Below, piece after piece: positions 17,799-28,926 of a DNA stretch of 64,000 nt. This stretch comes from CAZNVB01 sp964651495. GTDB lineage: Bacteria; Acidobacteriota; Aminicenantia; Aminicenantales; UBA8522. Below the pieces are notes generated by a model. The model worked only from the letters and a program-made list of their open reading frames with translations, was not told the DNA's origin and searched no databases. The stretch spans positions 1 through 64,000 of the forward strand of contig CAZYWP010000003.1 of the NCBI GenBank assembly GCA_964651495.1, in the 5' to 3' direction. Both the position numbers and the translations under genes were made by a program. Within the stretch, counting starts at the first letter, position 1, and every line of letters starts with the position of its first letter.

Positions 17799-18602
17799 TC
17801 AGGGGGCGGTCTCCGCTTCGATGATCTCGTAATCCGTGTATTCTTCTTCGATGACCATCCGGATATGCTTGAGCACCATCCCGGCGTCCACCTTCGTTCT
17901 GCTTTTCTTGAGGACGAAGTGTCCGGTCGGGAGGACCTGGAATTCAACATCGGCGGCGAATTCCTTGACGAATTTCGGGTTTTTTGCCAGCGTCAGGACG
18001 ACCTTGAGCACGTCGTGGCCGTCCTGGCTGATGCAATATCGGCCTTCCCACAGCCTCTCGCTCTTGAGTTTCGCCTGTGATTGGAGGACGTAGACGGGAC
18101 GCCCGTCGAGCACGTCATCCTCGAGCCGGGTGAAGGTGTACTGCACGCGGTTTTTTTCGCTGAAGGGGAGCAGGTCGTCCGAATCGAGGGAGCGACTCCC
18201 TCCTCCTTTGTTTTCTTCTCCCTGGCTTTCCCTGGCCTCCTTATCCGTATTCTTTGCCTCACGGCGTTCTTCTTCCGCTTCTTTAACAAACTTGGCGGTT
18301 ACATCTTTAACCACACCCTTCTCGGTCTCCTCGGCCCGCAAAATCTCCTCGCTGCGCTCTTTGTCCGTGACCCGGACGGTCTTGAGAACGCGGGTGACCT
18401 TCTTAGGTTTCCCTGTCTTATCCATCTCGGTCAGGACGGAAGCGACCGACGCTTTCCAGCTCGGCAGCTCGGGGTAGGACTTGATCCTCTCCATAACCCG
18501 GTCGAGGATCTGGCCGAGGTCGTCCTGCCTGGCGAGGGACGGGCCGCCGGCGGCCGCGAGCAGCAGAAAAGCGATCAGAGCTAAAATTCTTCTGTCGAAC
18601 AT
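17799..18602 (-). CDS. Exported protein, possibly LolA-like fold, with a charged insertion
   Basis: 267 aa from the ATG at 18602 (MFDRRILALIAF), which has GGAG upstream and a signal peptide ending near SLARQ. The open frame continues to 18728 but overlaps the upstream gene. The C-terminal half (GRYCISQDGHDVLKVV and following strands) resembles the LolA/outer-membrane lipoprotein-sorting beta half-barrel; this is a weak call. Residues about 85-130 are a Glu/Lys/Arg-rich low-complexity stretch that interrupts the fold. It lies 25 bp after the S9 peptidase gene, so the two are probably cotranscribed. Confidence 0.6.
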   Translation of the reverse strand: MFDRRILALIAFLLLAAAGGPSLARQDDLGQILDRVMERIKSYPELPSWKASVASVLTEMDKTGKPKKVTRVLKTVRVTDKERSEEILRAEETEKGVVKDVTAKFVKEAEEERREAKNTDKEARESQGEENKGGGSRSLDSDDLLPFSEKNRVQYTFTRLEDDVLDGRPVYVLQSQAKLKSERLWEGRYCISQDGHDVLKVVLTLAKNPKFVKEFAADVEFQVLPTGHFVLKKSRTKVDAGMVLKHIRMVIEEEYTDYEIIEAETAP

Positions 18603-18627
18603 TTTTTCTCCAATCCGGACCGGCCGC

Positions 18628-20673
<2,046 letters not shown>

Positions 20674-20731
20674 TTCCTCCTCCGGAATATTTCAGGCTCC
20701 AGGCCGCGGAAGGAAGGCCGGGCGCCTTCGC

Positions 20732-22072
20732 TTAGGTCGAGGTCAATTCTTCGAGCGCCGTCAGGAAAACCTTCGCCTCTTCGAGGCTGTTATAATGGGC
20801 GAAGCTGGCCCGGCAGACGGTCTCCCGGCCAAAGTGGCGGTAAAATACAGCCGAATAGTGGTTGCCGTCGGCGATCTGAAGTCCATGACTCTCCCAGAGG
20901 CGGCGTTTAGTCTCCCGAGCGCTCAGCCCGGGAATATCGAAGGCGAAGGTGGGGTCCCGTTCTGCCGTTTTGCCAAGGTCGGTGATCCCATAGCAGCGGA
21001 ATCCTGTCTGATCGAACGTCCGGAAGGCCCCCAGGACAGTCCGCGAGATTTCCCTTTCGTAAGCGGAGATCATCGTCATTGCCCGCTTGAACTTGAGCCG
21101 GTTCGCGTCCGAGGTTCGGCCCGGCTCGAGCTCGTCGGCCAGCCAGATCAAATAACGCAGGGCCGCGCCGAGAGAGGCCAGAGCGGTGTTGCTCAGGCTT
21201 CCCTGCTCGAACTTGTAGGGGATTTCATTCTTGTTCGTTTCCACCTTGAAAGGCGAAAGCCTTTCCAGGATCGCCTGTTTCCCCCACAGGACTCCGAGCA
21301 TGGGGCCGAAGATTTTATATCCCGAGAAAGCCAGAAAATCGCAGTCCAACGACGGGACATCGATCGGCCCGTGCAGAGCATGGTGGACGGCATCCACGCA
21401 GACCAGGCACAGGGGAGAGCGTTTCTTGATTTCCGGGATGAGCTCTTCGAGGGGAACGACTGTTCCCACGCCGTTGGAGGCTAGAGTCACGGCGACGAGA
21501 GCGGTTTTCTCGTCGATCAGGGAGAGCAGATGATCGCCGTCCAGCCTGCCGCTCTCCAGGATGCGGGCTCGCCTGACCTGCGCCCCCCACCATTTCCCGG
21601 CGACCGATTCCCAGGGGGAGACGTTGGCCATGTGGTCGAGGTCGGTGACAACTACGTTGTTTCTGGTCCGGATGAGACCCCGCATGGCCAAAGCCAGATT
21701 GATGAGGGCCTGCGAGGTCGAGAAATGGAAACTGATCTCGGCGGCGCTCGGCGCGTTCAGGAAATCGGCCGCGATTTCCCGGATCCGCCAGTGGAATTCC
21801 CTTGTCGTGATCTCGGCCGGATAGACGTCTCCGGGCAAAGAATGAATCCAGATGGAAGCTTCAGCTGCCGCCTTGGCTGCGGCATCGACCATCAAGGTGC
21901 CGCCTCCGCAGTTGAGGTGGATGCGGCTGTTTCCATGAATGTCTTTGTCGATCTGAGGGAAACGCTGCCGGAGGCGGGGGTGGAGGGCCAGGAAACGATC
22001 GAGGGCGGAGCTTTCGGGCATCGGACGACTCATATAGCACACGGAGGTAAGGAAGTCAAAGCGCGATGCCAA
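20732..22072 (-). CDS. Class V aminotransferase, cysteine desulfurase-like
   Basis: PLP-dependent fold-type I enzyme of 446 aa. The Schiff-base lysine is in FSGYKIFGP, and the cofactor-phosphate region is HFSTSQALINLAL. It resembles the SufS/NifS-related group of unassigned function, and I see no typical flexible-loop catalytic cysteine, so desulfurase activity is doubtful. The start is TTG at 22072, supported by a full AAGGAGGG seven bases upstream; the next ATGs (codons 14 and 18) lack such a site. It diverges from the A-PCP-TE gene with only 49 bp between starts. Confidence 0.82.
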   Translation of the reverse strand: MASRFDFLTSVCYMSRPMPESSALDRFLALHPRLRQRFPQIDKDIHGNSRIHLNCGGGTLMVDAAAKAAAEASIWIHSLPGDVYPAEITTREFHWRIREIAADFLNAPSAAEISFHFSTSQALINLALAMRGLIRTRNNVVVTDLDHMANVSPWESVAGKWWGAQVRRARILESGRLDGDHLLSLIDEKTALVAVTLASNGVGTVVPLEELIPEIKKRSPLCLVCVDAVHHALHGPIDVPSLDCDFLAFSGYKIFGPMLGVLWGKQAILERLSPFKVETNKNEIPYKFEQGSLSNTALASLGAALRYLIWLADELEPGRTSDANRLKFKRAMTMISAYEREISRTVLGAFRTFDQTGFRCYGITDLGKTAERDPTFAFDIPGLSARETKRRLWESHGLQIADGNHYSAVFYRHFGRETVCRASFAHYNSLEEAKVFLTALEELTST

Positions 22073-22078
22073 TGATTG

Positions 22079-22086
22079 CCCTCCTT
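22079..22086 (-). promoter_or_regulatory. Ribosome-binding site that decides the TTG start of the aminotransferase
   Basis: Minus-strand AAGGAGGG (22079-22086) lies 6-7 nt before TTG at 22072. It overlaps by two bases the -35 element of the divergent gene on the plus strand. Confidence 0.7.
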
Positions 22087-22113
22087 GACTTCATGTCTTT
22101 CCTTCCCTATAAA
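22085..22113 (+). promoter_or_regulatory. Strong sigma-70 promoter, predicted to give a leaderless mRNA
   Basis: TTGACT (22085-22090), a 17-bp spacer, then TATAAA (22108-22113). The expected transcription start at about 22120 falls 2 nt before the ATG at 22122. The hexamer CGATCA is repeated directly on both sides of the start (22117-22122 and 22125-22130). Confidence 0.75.
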
Positions 22114-22121
22114 ATACGATC

Positions 22122-24791
22122 ATGCGATCACAGGGGAGGAATCGCAGCAGGCCAGAGAAGCGCGCCCCGGACTCAGAACTCTCGTCCCTGCACGATATCT
22201 TGTCCTCCCAAGCCCGAGCGAGGCCTGAAGCGCCGGCGATTGCTGCTCCGGGAAGAAATCCTTTGTCCTACGGGCAGCTTTTCCGCCAGGTTGAATATGT
22301 CCATGAGACATTGAGGGCGGCCGGCCTGGAGAAGGCCGACCGGGTAGCCCTGGCCCTTCCCAACGGCCCAGAAATGGCTGTCGCCCTGCTCGGGGTCATG
22401 GCTTCCGCGGTCTGTGCTCCCCTAAACCCCGACTATTCGGCCAGGGAGTTTAATTTCTATCTCTCGGATATCGGGGCCAATGCTCTCCTGATCCGGGAGG
22501 ATTTCGATTGCGCTGCAGTTCCCGCTGCCCGTTCGCTCGGAATTCCCGTCTTTTATTTATCCCCGTGGCGAACCGAAGTCACCGGGCTATTCACCCTGGC
22601 CGCCGAGCTGTCCCAAAATCAGGCGCGAAGCGGATACAGCGGGCCGCAAGACCTCGCTCTGCTCCTCCATACGTCTGGAACCACTTCACGGCCCAAACTG
22701 GTCCCTCTCAGCCAGGCCAACATCTGCTTTTCAGCCCGGAATATTTCCTCATCCCTCGAGCTTAAGGCCTCTGACCGGTACCTCAACATCATGCCGCTTT
22801 TTCATGTCCATGGAATGATCGGCGGGCTGTTCTCCTCTCTTGCGGCCGGCGCCAGCGTTTTATGTCCATCCGGATTTCAAGCCTCCAGTTTTTTTGCTTG
22901 GTGGGATGAATTCCGGCCCACCTGGTACACCGCTGTGCCGACGATGCATCAATCGATACTGTCCAGGTCCCCGGGCCGGGAGACAGTCATCCGGCGGCAT
23001 CCGCTCCGTTTCCTTCGCTCCTGTTCGGCGCCTCTTCCGTTGACTCTCCTCCAGGACCTGGAAAAAATCTTTCAGGCGCCTGTTGTCGAGGCTTATGGAA
23101 TGACCGAAGCCTCCCATCAGATGGCCTGTAATCCATTGCCGCCAAAGCTCAGAAAGCCCGGCTCTGTCGGTCTTCCGACTGGGATCGAGATCGCTATTCT
23201 CAATGATGCCGGAGAGAATCTTCCCCGGGATATGGCTGGCGAAATCGCTATCCGGGGTGAAAGCGTTATGGCCGGCTACGAGGACAATCCCGAGGCCAAC
23301 GCCAGAGGCTTTGTGCGCGGCTGGTTTCGGACCGGAGACCAGGGCTACTTTGACGAACAAGGATATCTCTTCATTACCGGACGGCTGAAAGAGATCATCA
23401 ACCGGGGGGGAGAAAAAATCGCTCCCCGTGAGATCGATGAAGTCCTGCTTTCCCATCCGGCCGTCGCCCAGGCGGTGGCCTTTGCCATCCCTGACGAGCG
23501 GCTCGGCGAGGAAGTGGCGGCGGCCGTTGTTTTGCGTCCCCGCGCAGTCGTCAGTGAAGCGGAAATTCGCGCCTTCGCCTCGCAAAAGCTGGCCTATTTT
23601 AAAATCCCGAGCCGGGTGGTGTTCCTGGACGAGATCCCCAAGGGCCCGACCGGAAAATTGCAGAGAATCGGGTTGGCCAAGGCGCTCGGCCTGGAAGATG
23701 AAGAGAGGCGGGAAGCTCAGCGGCCTCTCAGGGCCGGCGAACCCCGGTCTGAAATGGAGAAGGAGATCCTGGCCATCTTCAGGGAAGTCCTGGGCCGGAG
23801 CGAGTTCGGTCCCGCCGATCATTTCTTTTCGGCCGGAGGGGATTCTCTGGATGCGGCCCGGGTCCTGGCCCGCGTGGAGATGAAATATGGCGTCCTAATA
23901 CCCCTGGGCGCCTTTACGGTAGAGCCAACCGCGGGTGGCCTGGCAGCCATGATCAAAGCGAAAAAACCGAAGGGCATTTGTCCGATCGTCGCGGTTAGGA
24001 CGGGAAGGCAGCTGCCTCCGCTTTTTCTAGTTCACCCGCACGACGGCCAAGTTATGCTCTACTTCAAGCTGGCAAAATATCTTGACGGTGACCTGCCGGT
24101 TTATGCTTTTCAGGCCCCAAATAGGGAATTCCTTAAGCCGGGACCCGGACGGATTGAAGAGATCGCTCAATACTATGTCCGGGAGATGACGGCCCGGCAT
24201 CCTCAAGGACCGCATTTGATCGGCGGCTATTGTTTCGGCGCCTGGATTGCCTTTGAAATCGCCAGGCAGATGGAGAAGCAGAACCGGCGGGTCAAATTTC
24301 TTGCCCTCCTGGACGCTTATGCACCTGGATATCCTCAGCCTCGGGAAGACATGAACTTGGTCCAGTGTCGATTCTATCTCCTCCTGGATCGCCTGCGCCG
24401 CTTCTGGCCCTTTCTCCGCTATACCTCTGAGCTTAGACCGGACAGAAAATTTTCCTATCTAACGGAGCTGATCAAGCTGAGCTTCCGGGATGTTCTCTTC
24501 GGCTTTGGTCGATCTTGGACTCCACCGCGGCGCTCCCTCTTTCTTCCCGGAAGAGAGGAAGACCGGACTTGGGAATATCAACCGGAAGCTTATTCGGGCC
24601 CGGTCGTTGTGTTCCGTCCCTCCCGCGAACCGCTGGGATTTCAGAAGGCGCCGATGCTGGGCTGGGAGAGATACATCAAGGGCGGAATAAATGCCGTGCA
24701 GGTTCCCGGCTATCACCGGTCGCTTATCTTTGAGCCGAGTGTGCGCAGCCTTGGCGGGAAGCTCATGGACAGCCTCAGGCAGGCAATTTAG
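22122..24791 (+). CDS. AMP-ligase / carrier protein / thioesterase three-domain synthetase
   Basis: NRPS-like single module of 889 aa. An adenylate-forming domain (about 25-525) has HTSGTTSRPK, the PLFHVHG segment, MTEASH, TGRLKEIINRGGEK and PTGKLQR; it resembles the oxalate-CoA ligase (AAE3/Pcs60) group more than amino-acid adenylation domains. A carrier domain (about 545-620) has the phosphopantetheine site Ser575 in GGDSL. A thioesterase domain (about 640-885) has GYCFGA with Cys704 where serine is usual, and His865 in GYHRS. No condensation or reductase domain is present. No Shine-Dalgarno precedes the ATG, matching the leaderless promoter. It probably loads, holds and releases an acyl or carboxy acid; the product is unknown. 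Confidence 0.9.
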   Translation: MRSQGRNRSRPEKRAPDSELSSLHDILSSQARARPEAPAIAAPGRNPLSYGQLFRQVEYVHETLRAAGLEKADRVALALPNGPEMAVALLGVMASAVCAPLNPDYSAREFNFYLSDIGANALLIREDFDCAAVPAARSLGIPVFYLSPWRTEVTGLFTLAAELSQNQARSGYSGPQDLALLLHTSGTTSRPKLVPLSQANICFSARNISSSLELKASDRYLNIMPLFHVHGMIGGLFSSLAAGASVLCPSGFQASSFFAWWDEFRPTWYTAVPTMHQSILSRSPGRETVIRRHPLRFLRSCSAPLPLTLLQDLEKIFQAPVVEAYGMTEASHQMACNPLPPKLRKPGSVGLPTGIEIAILNDAGENLPRDMAGEIAIRGESVMAGYEDNPEANARGFVRGWFRTGDQGYFDEQGYLFITGRLKEIINRGGEKIAPREIDEVLLSHPAVAQAVAFAIPDERLGEEVAAAVVLRPRAVVSEAEIRAFASQKLAYFKIPSRVVFLDEIPKGPTGKLQRIGLAKALGLEDEERREAQRPLRAGEPRSEMEKEILAIFREVLGRSEFGPADHFFSAGGDSLDAARVLARVEMKYGVLIPLGAFTVEPTAGGLAAMIKAKKPKGICPIVAVRTGRQLPPLFLVHPHDGQVMLYFKLAKYLDGDLPVYAFQAPNREFLKPGPGRIEEIAQYYVREMTARHPQGPHLIGGYCFGAWIAFEIARQMEKQNRRVKFLALLDAYAPGYPQPREDMNLVQCRFYLLLDRLRRFWPFLRYTSELRPDRKFSYLTELIKLSFRDVLFGFGRSWTPPRRSLFLPGREEDRTWEYQPEAYSGPVVVFRPSREPLGFQKAPMLGWERYIKGGINAVQVPGYHRSLIFEPSVRSLGGKLMDSLRQAI

Positions 24792-24859
24792 GCAAGCCTG
24801 CGGCCATTCCCTGGCCCCTTTCTTCGCCGCGCTCGAGCCTGGAACAATCCGGGCTTAAA

Positions 24860-26871
24860 TCACCAGGCAATGCCGTAATCTTCACCGTAATTCGAGGAAC
24901 CTCCCCAGAGCGTGCCGTGTTTCCAGTCGAAAAAGATAGCATTGATCGGGCCTGAGGTGTATTTCATGAAGCTCAGCTTGTAGCCCATCGCTGCGAGCTT
25001 ATCTCGGACCTCCTGGGGGACTTTTTCGTTCACCTCGAGTTTTCCAGGGCAGGTTTCGTGGTCTTCGAAGGAGCTCCGCATCTGATAGCTGTTGATGTTG
25101 GGAGCCTCACAGGCCTGCTGGACGTTCATCCCGAACTCGACGATGTTCAGGAAGAACTGAAGAAGGTTCTGGTCCTGGGTATCACCGCCCTGGACGGCGA
25201 AGGAAAGGAAGGGCTTCCCTTCCTTGAGGGCCAGGCCCGGAGTCAGGGTCACCCGCGGCCTCTTTCCCGGCTCGAGGACGTTGAACGGATTCTCGGCTTC
25301 GTCCAGGACAAAGCTCTGCAGGCGCTGGCTCAGTCCGATTCCCGTGTTTCCGGCGAGGCAGGCCGGAATCCAGCCGCCGCTCGGGGTCACGGAGACCACC
25401 CAGCCGCGGGCGTCAGCGGCTTGGATAGAGGTCGTCCCCGAGGTCAAACCCTCTGCTTCATCCGAGCAGAGAACGGCTGTCTTTTCCCATTGCTCTAATA
25501 GGCTAATATATGGATTTTGCCTGCCTTCGAAGGAATAAGGGTCGCCAGGCCTCGAATCCGGATCATTGGCCGACCAGTTGATTTTCTTGAGCCGTTCCCT
25601 GGCGTATTCTTTGGACAGGAGCACCCGGAGCGGCTCGACGGGCGGGAAATACGGATCGCCGTAGTAGAAGTCCCGGTCGGCAAAGGCCAGGTTCATGACT
25701 TGGTACAAGGCATGGATGTATTCGGCGCTGTTATACCCCATGGCCTTGAGGTCGAGGTTCTCCAGCATGTTCAAGGCCTGGAGCATGACCGGTCCTTGGG
25801 TCCAGCAGGTGAGTTTGTAGACCGAGATATCCCTGTAAAGTGTCATGACCGGCTCTTCAANNNNNNNNNNNNNNNNNNNNNNNNNNNNNNNNNNNNNNNN
25901 NNNNNNNNNNNNNNNNNNNNNNNNNNNNNNNNNNNNNNNNNNNNNNNNNNNNNNNNNNNNCAGGTGAGTTTGTAGACCGAGATATCCCTGTAAAGTGTCA
26001 TGACCGGCTCTTCAAGTTGAACTTTCCAGCGGGCGAGGTCCTCCAGTGTAATGAGCCCGCCCTGCTCCTGCGTGCCCCGGACGAGCTCGGCGGCGATATC
26101 TCCCCGATAAAAGCGGTCAGAGGCGGCCTGGATGGCCTGCCGCCGGCTCTTTCCCGCCGCCAAGGCCTTGGTTTCAGCCTCTACGAGTTTCTTGAGTGTG
26201 CGGGCGAGGTCGGGTTGGCGGAAAATCTCGCCAGGTTCAGGAGCTTCCCATTCCCCGCCAAGATGCGGCAGGAGCGCTTTTTTCGAATAGGGCCACTCTT
26301 TGATCTTGTCCTTCTCCTTCTCGATCTTTTGGGCGAGCTGGGCCTCCATGGGATATCCCTCGGCCATTTGAATAGCGGGGGACAGCACCTCTTTAAGGCT
26401 CAGGGTGCCGAACTCGGCCAGCATGACCATCAGGCCTCCCGGGGTTCCCGGCGTCACGGCGGATAAAGGGCCATCGGCCGGAGGATACCTCAATTCCTGT
26501 TGACGGAAGAAATCGGCCGTGGCACCGCTGGGCGCGGCGCCCAGGGCGTTGACCCCGATCACTTTTTTGGCGACAGGATCATAGATGAGCGCCTGCGTCT
26601 CCCCTCCCCAGCCCAGGGTATCGTGCATGGTGCAGACGGCGGCGAGCATGGCGCAGGCAGCGTCGACGGCATTCCCGCCTTTCAGGAAGGTTATCGCGCC
26701 GGCCGTGGCGCCGAGCGGCTTTCCGGTGATGGCCACCCAGTGTTTTCCGTGGAGGATGGGCTTCGTGGTGCGATCCTCTGAGGTCAGGGCGGCCGATAGA
26801 ACGAAAAGAATGACCAGCATGAAAGGGAAGAATTTTCCCGACAAAGCAAAAACCTCTTTTCCGGTCAGCAT
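24860..26871 (-). CDS. Gamma-glutamyltransferase family protein, split by an artefactual gap
   Basis: Ntn-hydrolase precursor that cleaves gamma-glutamyl bonds such as those of glutathione outside the cytoplasm. Start ATG at 26871 with GAGGAGGAG upstream; signal peptide at about residues 12-32. The N-terminal part carries GNAVDAACAM and LGWGGE. The nucleophile is the first Thr of TTSIQAAD, where autocleavage would expose the small subunit; the family's usual His after TT is Ser here. The gene is crossed by 100 N (25861-25960) flanked by a 55-bp exact duplication. Removing Ns and one copy leaves 1857 bp, exactly 619 codons in one frame, so the real gene is intact at 618 aa. Confidence 0.88.
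25806..26015. other. Unmerged contig overlap: 55-bp duplication around 100 N
   Basis: Bases 25806-25860 and 25961-26015 are identical over all 55 positions and flank the Ns directly. Collapsing them restores the gamma-glutamyltransferase frame. This is an assembly artefact. Confidence 0.95.
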
Positions 26872-26937
26872 CTCTCCTCCTCTCTAACATAATTTTGAGT
26901 CTCGTCCCCGGCGAACAGCCATGACCGTTCGAACCGG

Positions 26938-27873
26938 TCAGGAACTGTCCGGCAGGCGATCGGCAAGCCGGCCCATCGCCTCCTTGACCTGCTCCGGGGT
27001 ATCTGCGCCCGTGACCAAGACGAGGAACCGCCCTCTGAGTACACCGGACACTCTCCTCCCCTTTTCATCCTCCGCCTCGAAGCGCCGGCTCTGGGGAGCG
27101 AATTTCCTGAATTTCTGGCTCTGGGAAAAAAACTTCAGGCCCGCGGCGAACCGCGCGGCGCCTGATGGCTCATCCAGGAATTCCAGAAGGATGAGGGAGT
27201 AGCCCGGGTCATAATCGCCCTTGATTCCTCTCTCGAAACCGAGCACGCTGCCGGCGAGAAGCCGGTCGGAATTGGCAAGTCCGAGCGGCCCCTTGAAGAA
27301 CTTCAGGCTTTGCGGCTTGAGTCCTTCTTCCGGCAGCCGGCCGGCCAGGGCGGGCCTGGCCGCGCCACCTTTAATTCTCGTCCCCACCGCTCGGGCAAGG
27401 AAGAGAAGCCCTTCCTCAGTTGCCGTTTCCTGTTCGAGGCCGGTGATCGTGACGACAAGAATGCCCTTTCGCAAATTCAAATAATAGTCAGCCAGGCGGC
27501 ACTCATCGCCCAGGTCGATTTCTTTTCCTCCCGGGCTCGTCTTGAAGGTATAGATCCCGAAAGCGCTCTCGGCCGAGGTCATCTCGAAGATTTCGAGGGA
27601 CATTCCGTGCCCCGCGGGGTTTCGGTAATCCTGGACGAGCACCTGGACGAAGCCGTATTCGAAGTAGATATCAGCCCCTCCATCGATGTAGACGAAGAGA
27701 TCTTCTCCTTTGAAGACCTGGGGTTCGCCATCGGGTTGCCATGTGCCCAGCTCCGCTTGGCCGGGGAGCAAAAGCGTCAGGTCGGCCTGCCGCGCTGGGA
27801 CGCCCGCCTCAACCGGGCAAAGTGAACCCGCCAGAGCTGAAAGCAGGATGAAGGGTTGGAAACGCCTCTTCAA
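26938..27873 (-). CDS. Exported DUF6599-like protein
   Basis: 311 aa, function unknown. A TTG at 27873, 2 bp after the DUF362 stop, gives a textbook signal peptide (MKRRFQPFILLSALAG); the frame is open further upstream to 27993 but that part overlaps the DUF362 gene. Two similar alpha/beta halves seem present (FVYIDGGADIYFEYGF with YLNLRKGILVVTITG, and LLEFLDEPSGAARFAAG with GRFLVLVTG). I recall this pattern from DUF6599 proteins but cannot confirm it. It is tightly linked to the DUF362 gene, followed by gamma-glutamyltransferase. Confidence 0.7.
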   Translation of the reverse strand: MKRRFQPFILLSALAGSLCPVEAGVPARQADLTLLLPGQAELGTWQPDGEPQVFKGEDLFVYIDGGADIYFEYGFVQVLVQDYRNPAGHGMSLEIFEMTSAESAFGIYTFKTSPGGKEIDLGDECRLADYYLNLRKGILVVTITGLEQETATEEGLLFLARAVGTRIKGGAARPALAGRLPEEGLKPQSLKFFKGPLGLANSDRLLAGSVLGFERGIKGDYDPGYSLILLEFLDEPSGAARFAAGLKFFSQSQKFRKFAPQSRRFEAEDEKGRRVSGVLRGRFLVLVTGADTPEQVKEAMGRLADRLPDSS

Positions 27874-27875
27874 GT

Positions 27876-28820
27876 TCAGACCGTAGTCTCTTTTATGTTT
27901 ACGCCCGTCAGCCGCATCTCTCCCAGGCCGTGCTCGTGCCCGAGCATGATCATGAATATGTCTTCGGCCTTCAGGCCCCACAGCGAAGCGCAATAGGCGT
28001 CGACGGCGACCCGGTCCACGCCGGCCACGACCTTTTTCGGTTTGAGGAGTTCGCCGGGGCCGAAGGGGCCGTTGGTGACGATGAATTCCGTGGCGTCAAC
28101 GATGCAGAGCGCCGGCCGGACGACCGTGTTGAGGTCGGCGATGCACTGGTCGAGGTATTCGATGGCCCCGGGGTCTGTCTTCCAATTCTCCTTATGGAAA
28201 CCGCGGTTGGAGGCCGGCGAGTTCAACCCCATCAGGTTCTTCATCGTCCCGGTGAATTTGTTCCCGGCGTGGTCTTTGGTCACGGGCATATTAATGATGA
28301 CATCATGGTCGAAGAAGGCGCTGAGCAGGCGCGCTTCCGCCAGCGCTTTACCCTTGGGAACAGGGACGGGCCGGAAATTCACTTCCTCCCGGCCGATCAA
28401 TTTCAGGCTCGCCCCCTCCTCGGCGGCGACTTGGGCCAGACCCGTCGACTCCCAGTTCTTCATGACCTGCCAGCTCAAGAGGTTGATTTCCGCCGCGCCG
28501 GCCTTCCTGCAGAGACGGATCGCGGTCCTTACCACCTCGGGATTGGTGAACGTCCCAGGATGGCTGCTCTGGACATTGGGAAGAAGCGCGACCCGGGAAT
28601 TTTTGGCGACGAACCTTTCTATCCCGCCCACGAGCTCGACGGCCCCGGCAGCGCATTTTCCGTAATCATCCCCTGATACCGCGGCGATATCGAATGTCTC
28701 TTTTTCCGACGTTGGGAAGGTTCTTAAGAAATCGGGGAGCACGGCTCCCGCCAGGCTCACGGAGACTCCCATGCGGAAGCTTTGAAGGAGGAATTCGCGG
28801 CGTTCAATCGCTTTTTTCAC
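27876..28820 (-). CDS. DUF362 domain protein with Tat-type leader
   Basis: 314 aa. Start GTG at 28820 (AAGGAG seven bases upstream) is preferred over the GTG at 28826, whose spacing would be one base. The leader ERREFLLQSF followed by a hydrophobic stretch is Tat-like, suggesting export of a folded, perhaps cofactor-bearing protein. The DUF362 core includes NVQSSHPGTFTNPEVV, INMPVTKDHAG and VDRVAVDAYCASLWG. DUF362 proteins are often next to iron-sulfur proteins, but no CxxCxxC cluster is present here. The following gene starts 2 bp after its stop. Confidence 0.82.
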   Translation of the reverse strand: MKKAIERREFLLQSFRMGVSVSLAGAVLPDFLRTFPTSEKETFDIAAVSGDDYGKCAAGAVELVGGIERFVAKNSRVALLPNVQSSHPGTFTNPEVVRTAIRLCRKAGAAEINLLSWQVMKNWESTGLAQVAAEEGASLKLIGREEVNFRPVPVPKGKALAEARLLSAFFDHDVIINMPVTKDHAGNKFTGTMKNLMGLNSPASNRGFHKENWKTDPGAIEYLDQCIADLNTVVRPALCIVDATEFIVTNGPFGPGELLKPKKVVAGVDRVAVDAYCASLWGLKAEDIFMIMLGHEHGLGEMRLTGVNIKETTV

Positions 28821-28926
28821 ACCCACTCTCCTTTTCGCCCGGCTTACCGGCCCGGGAGAAGGACTTCAGGCTGCCTTATCGGGGCGGAAATCCTCATCGC
28901 CGTCGCAGTCCCGCTGCCCAGAGTGT

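Noticed and set aside
20732..22072. True cysteine desulfurase (SufS/NifS)
   Set aside because: The PLP lysine is present but no catalytic-loop cysteine or adjacent suf/isc genes are seen.
26925..26945. Hairpin GACCG...CGGTC at the end of the DUF6599-like gene as a terminator
   Set aside because: Five-bp arms with no following T-run, and it partly overlaps coding sequence.
26938..27993. 351-codon version of the DUF6599-like gene
   Set aside because: The first 40 codons overlap DUF362 coding sequence; the TTG at 27873 gives a proper signal peptide.
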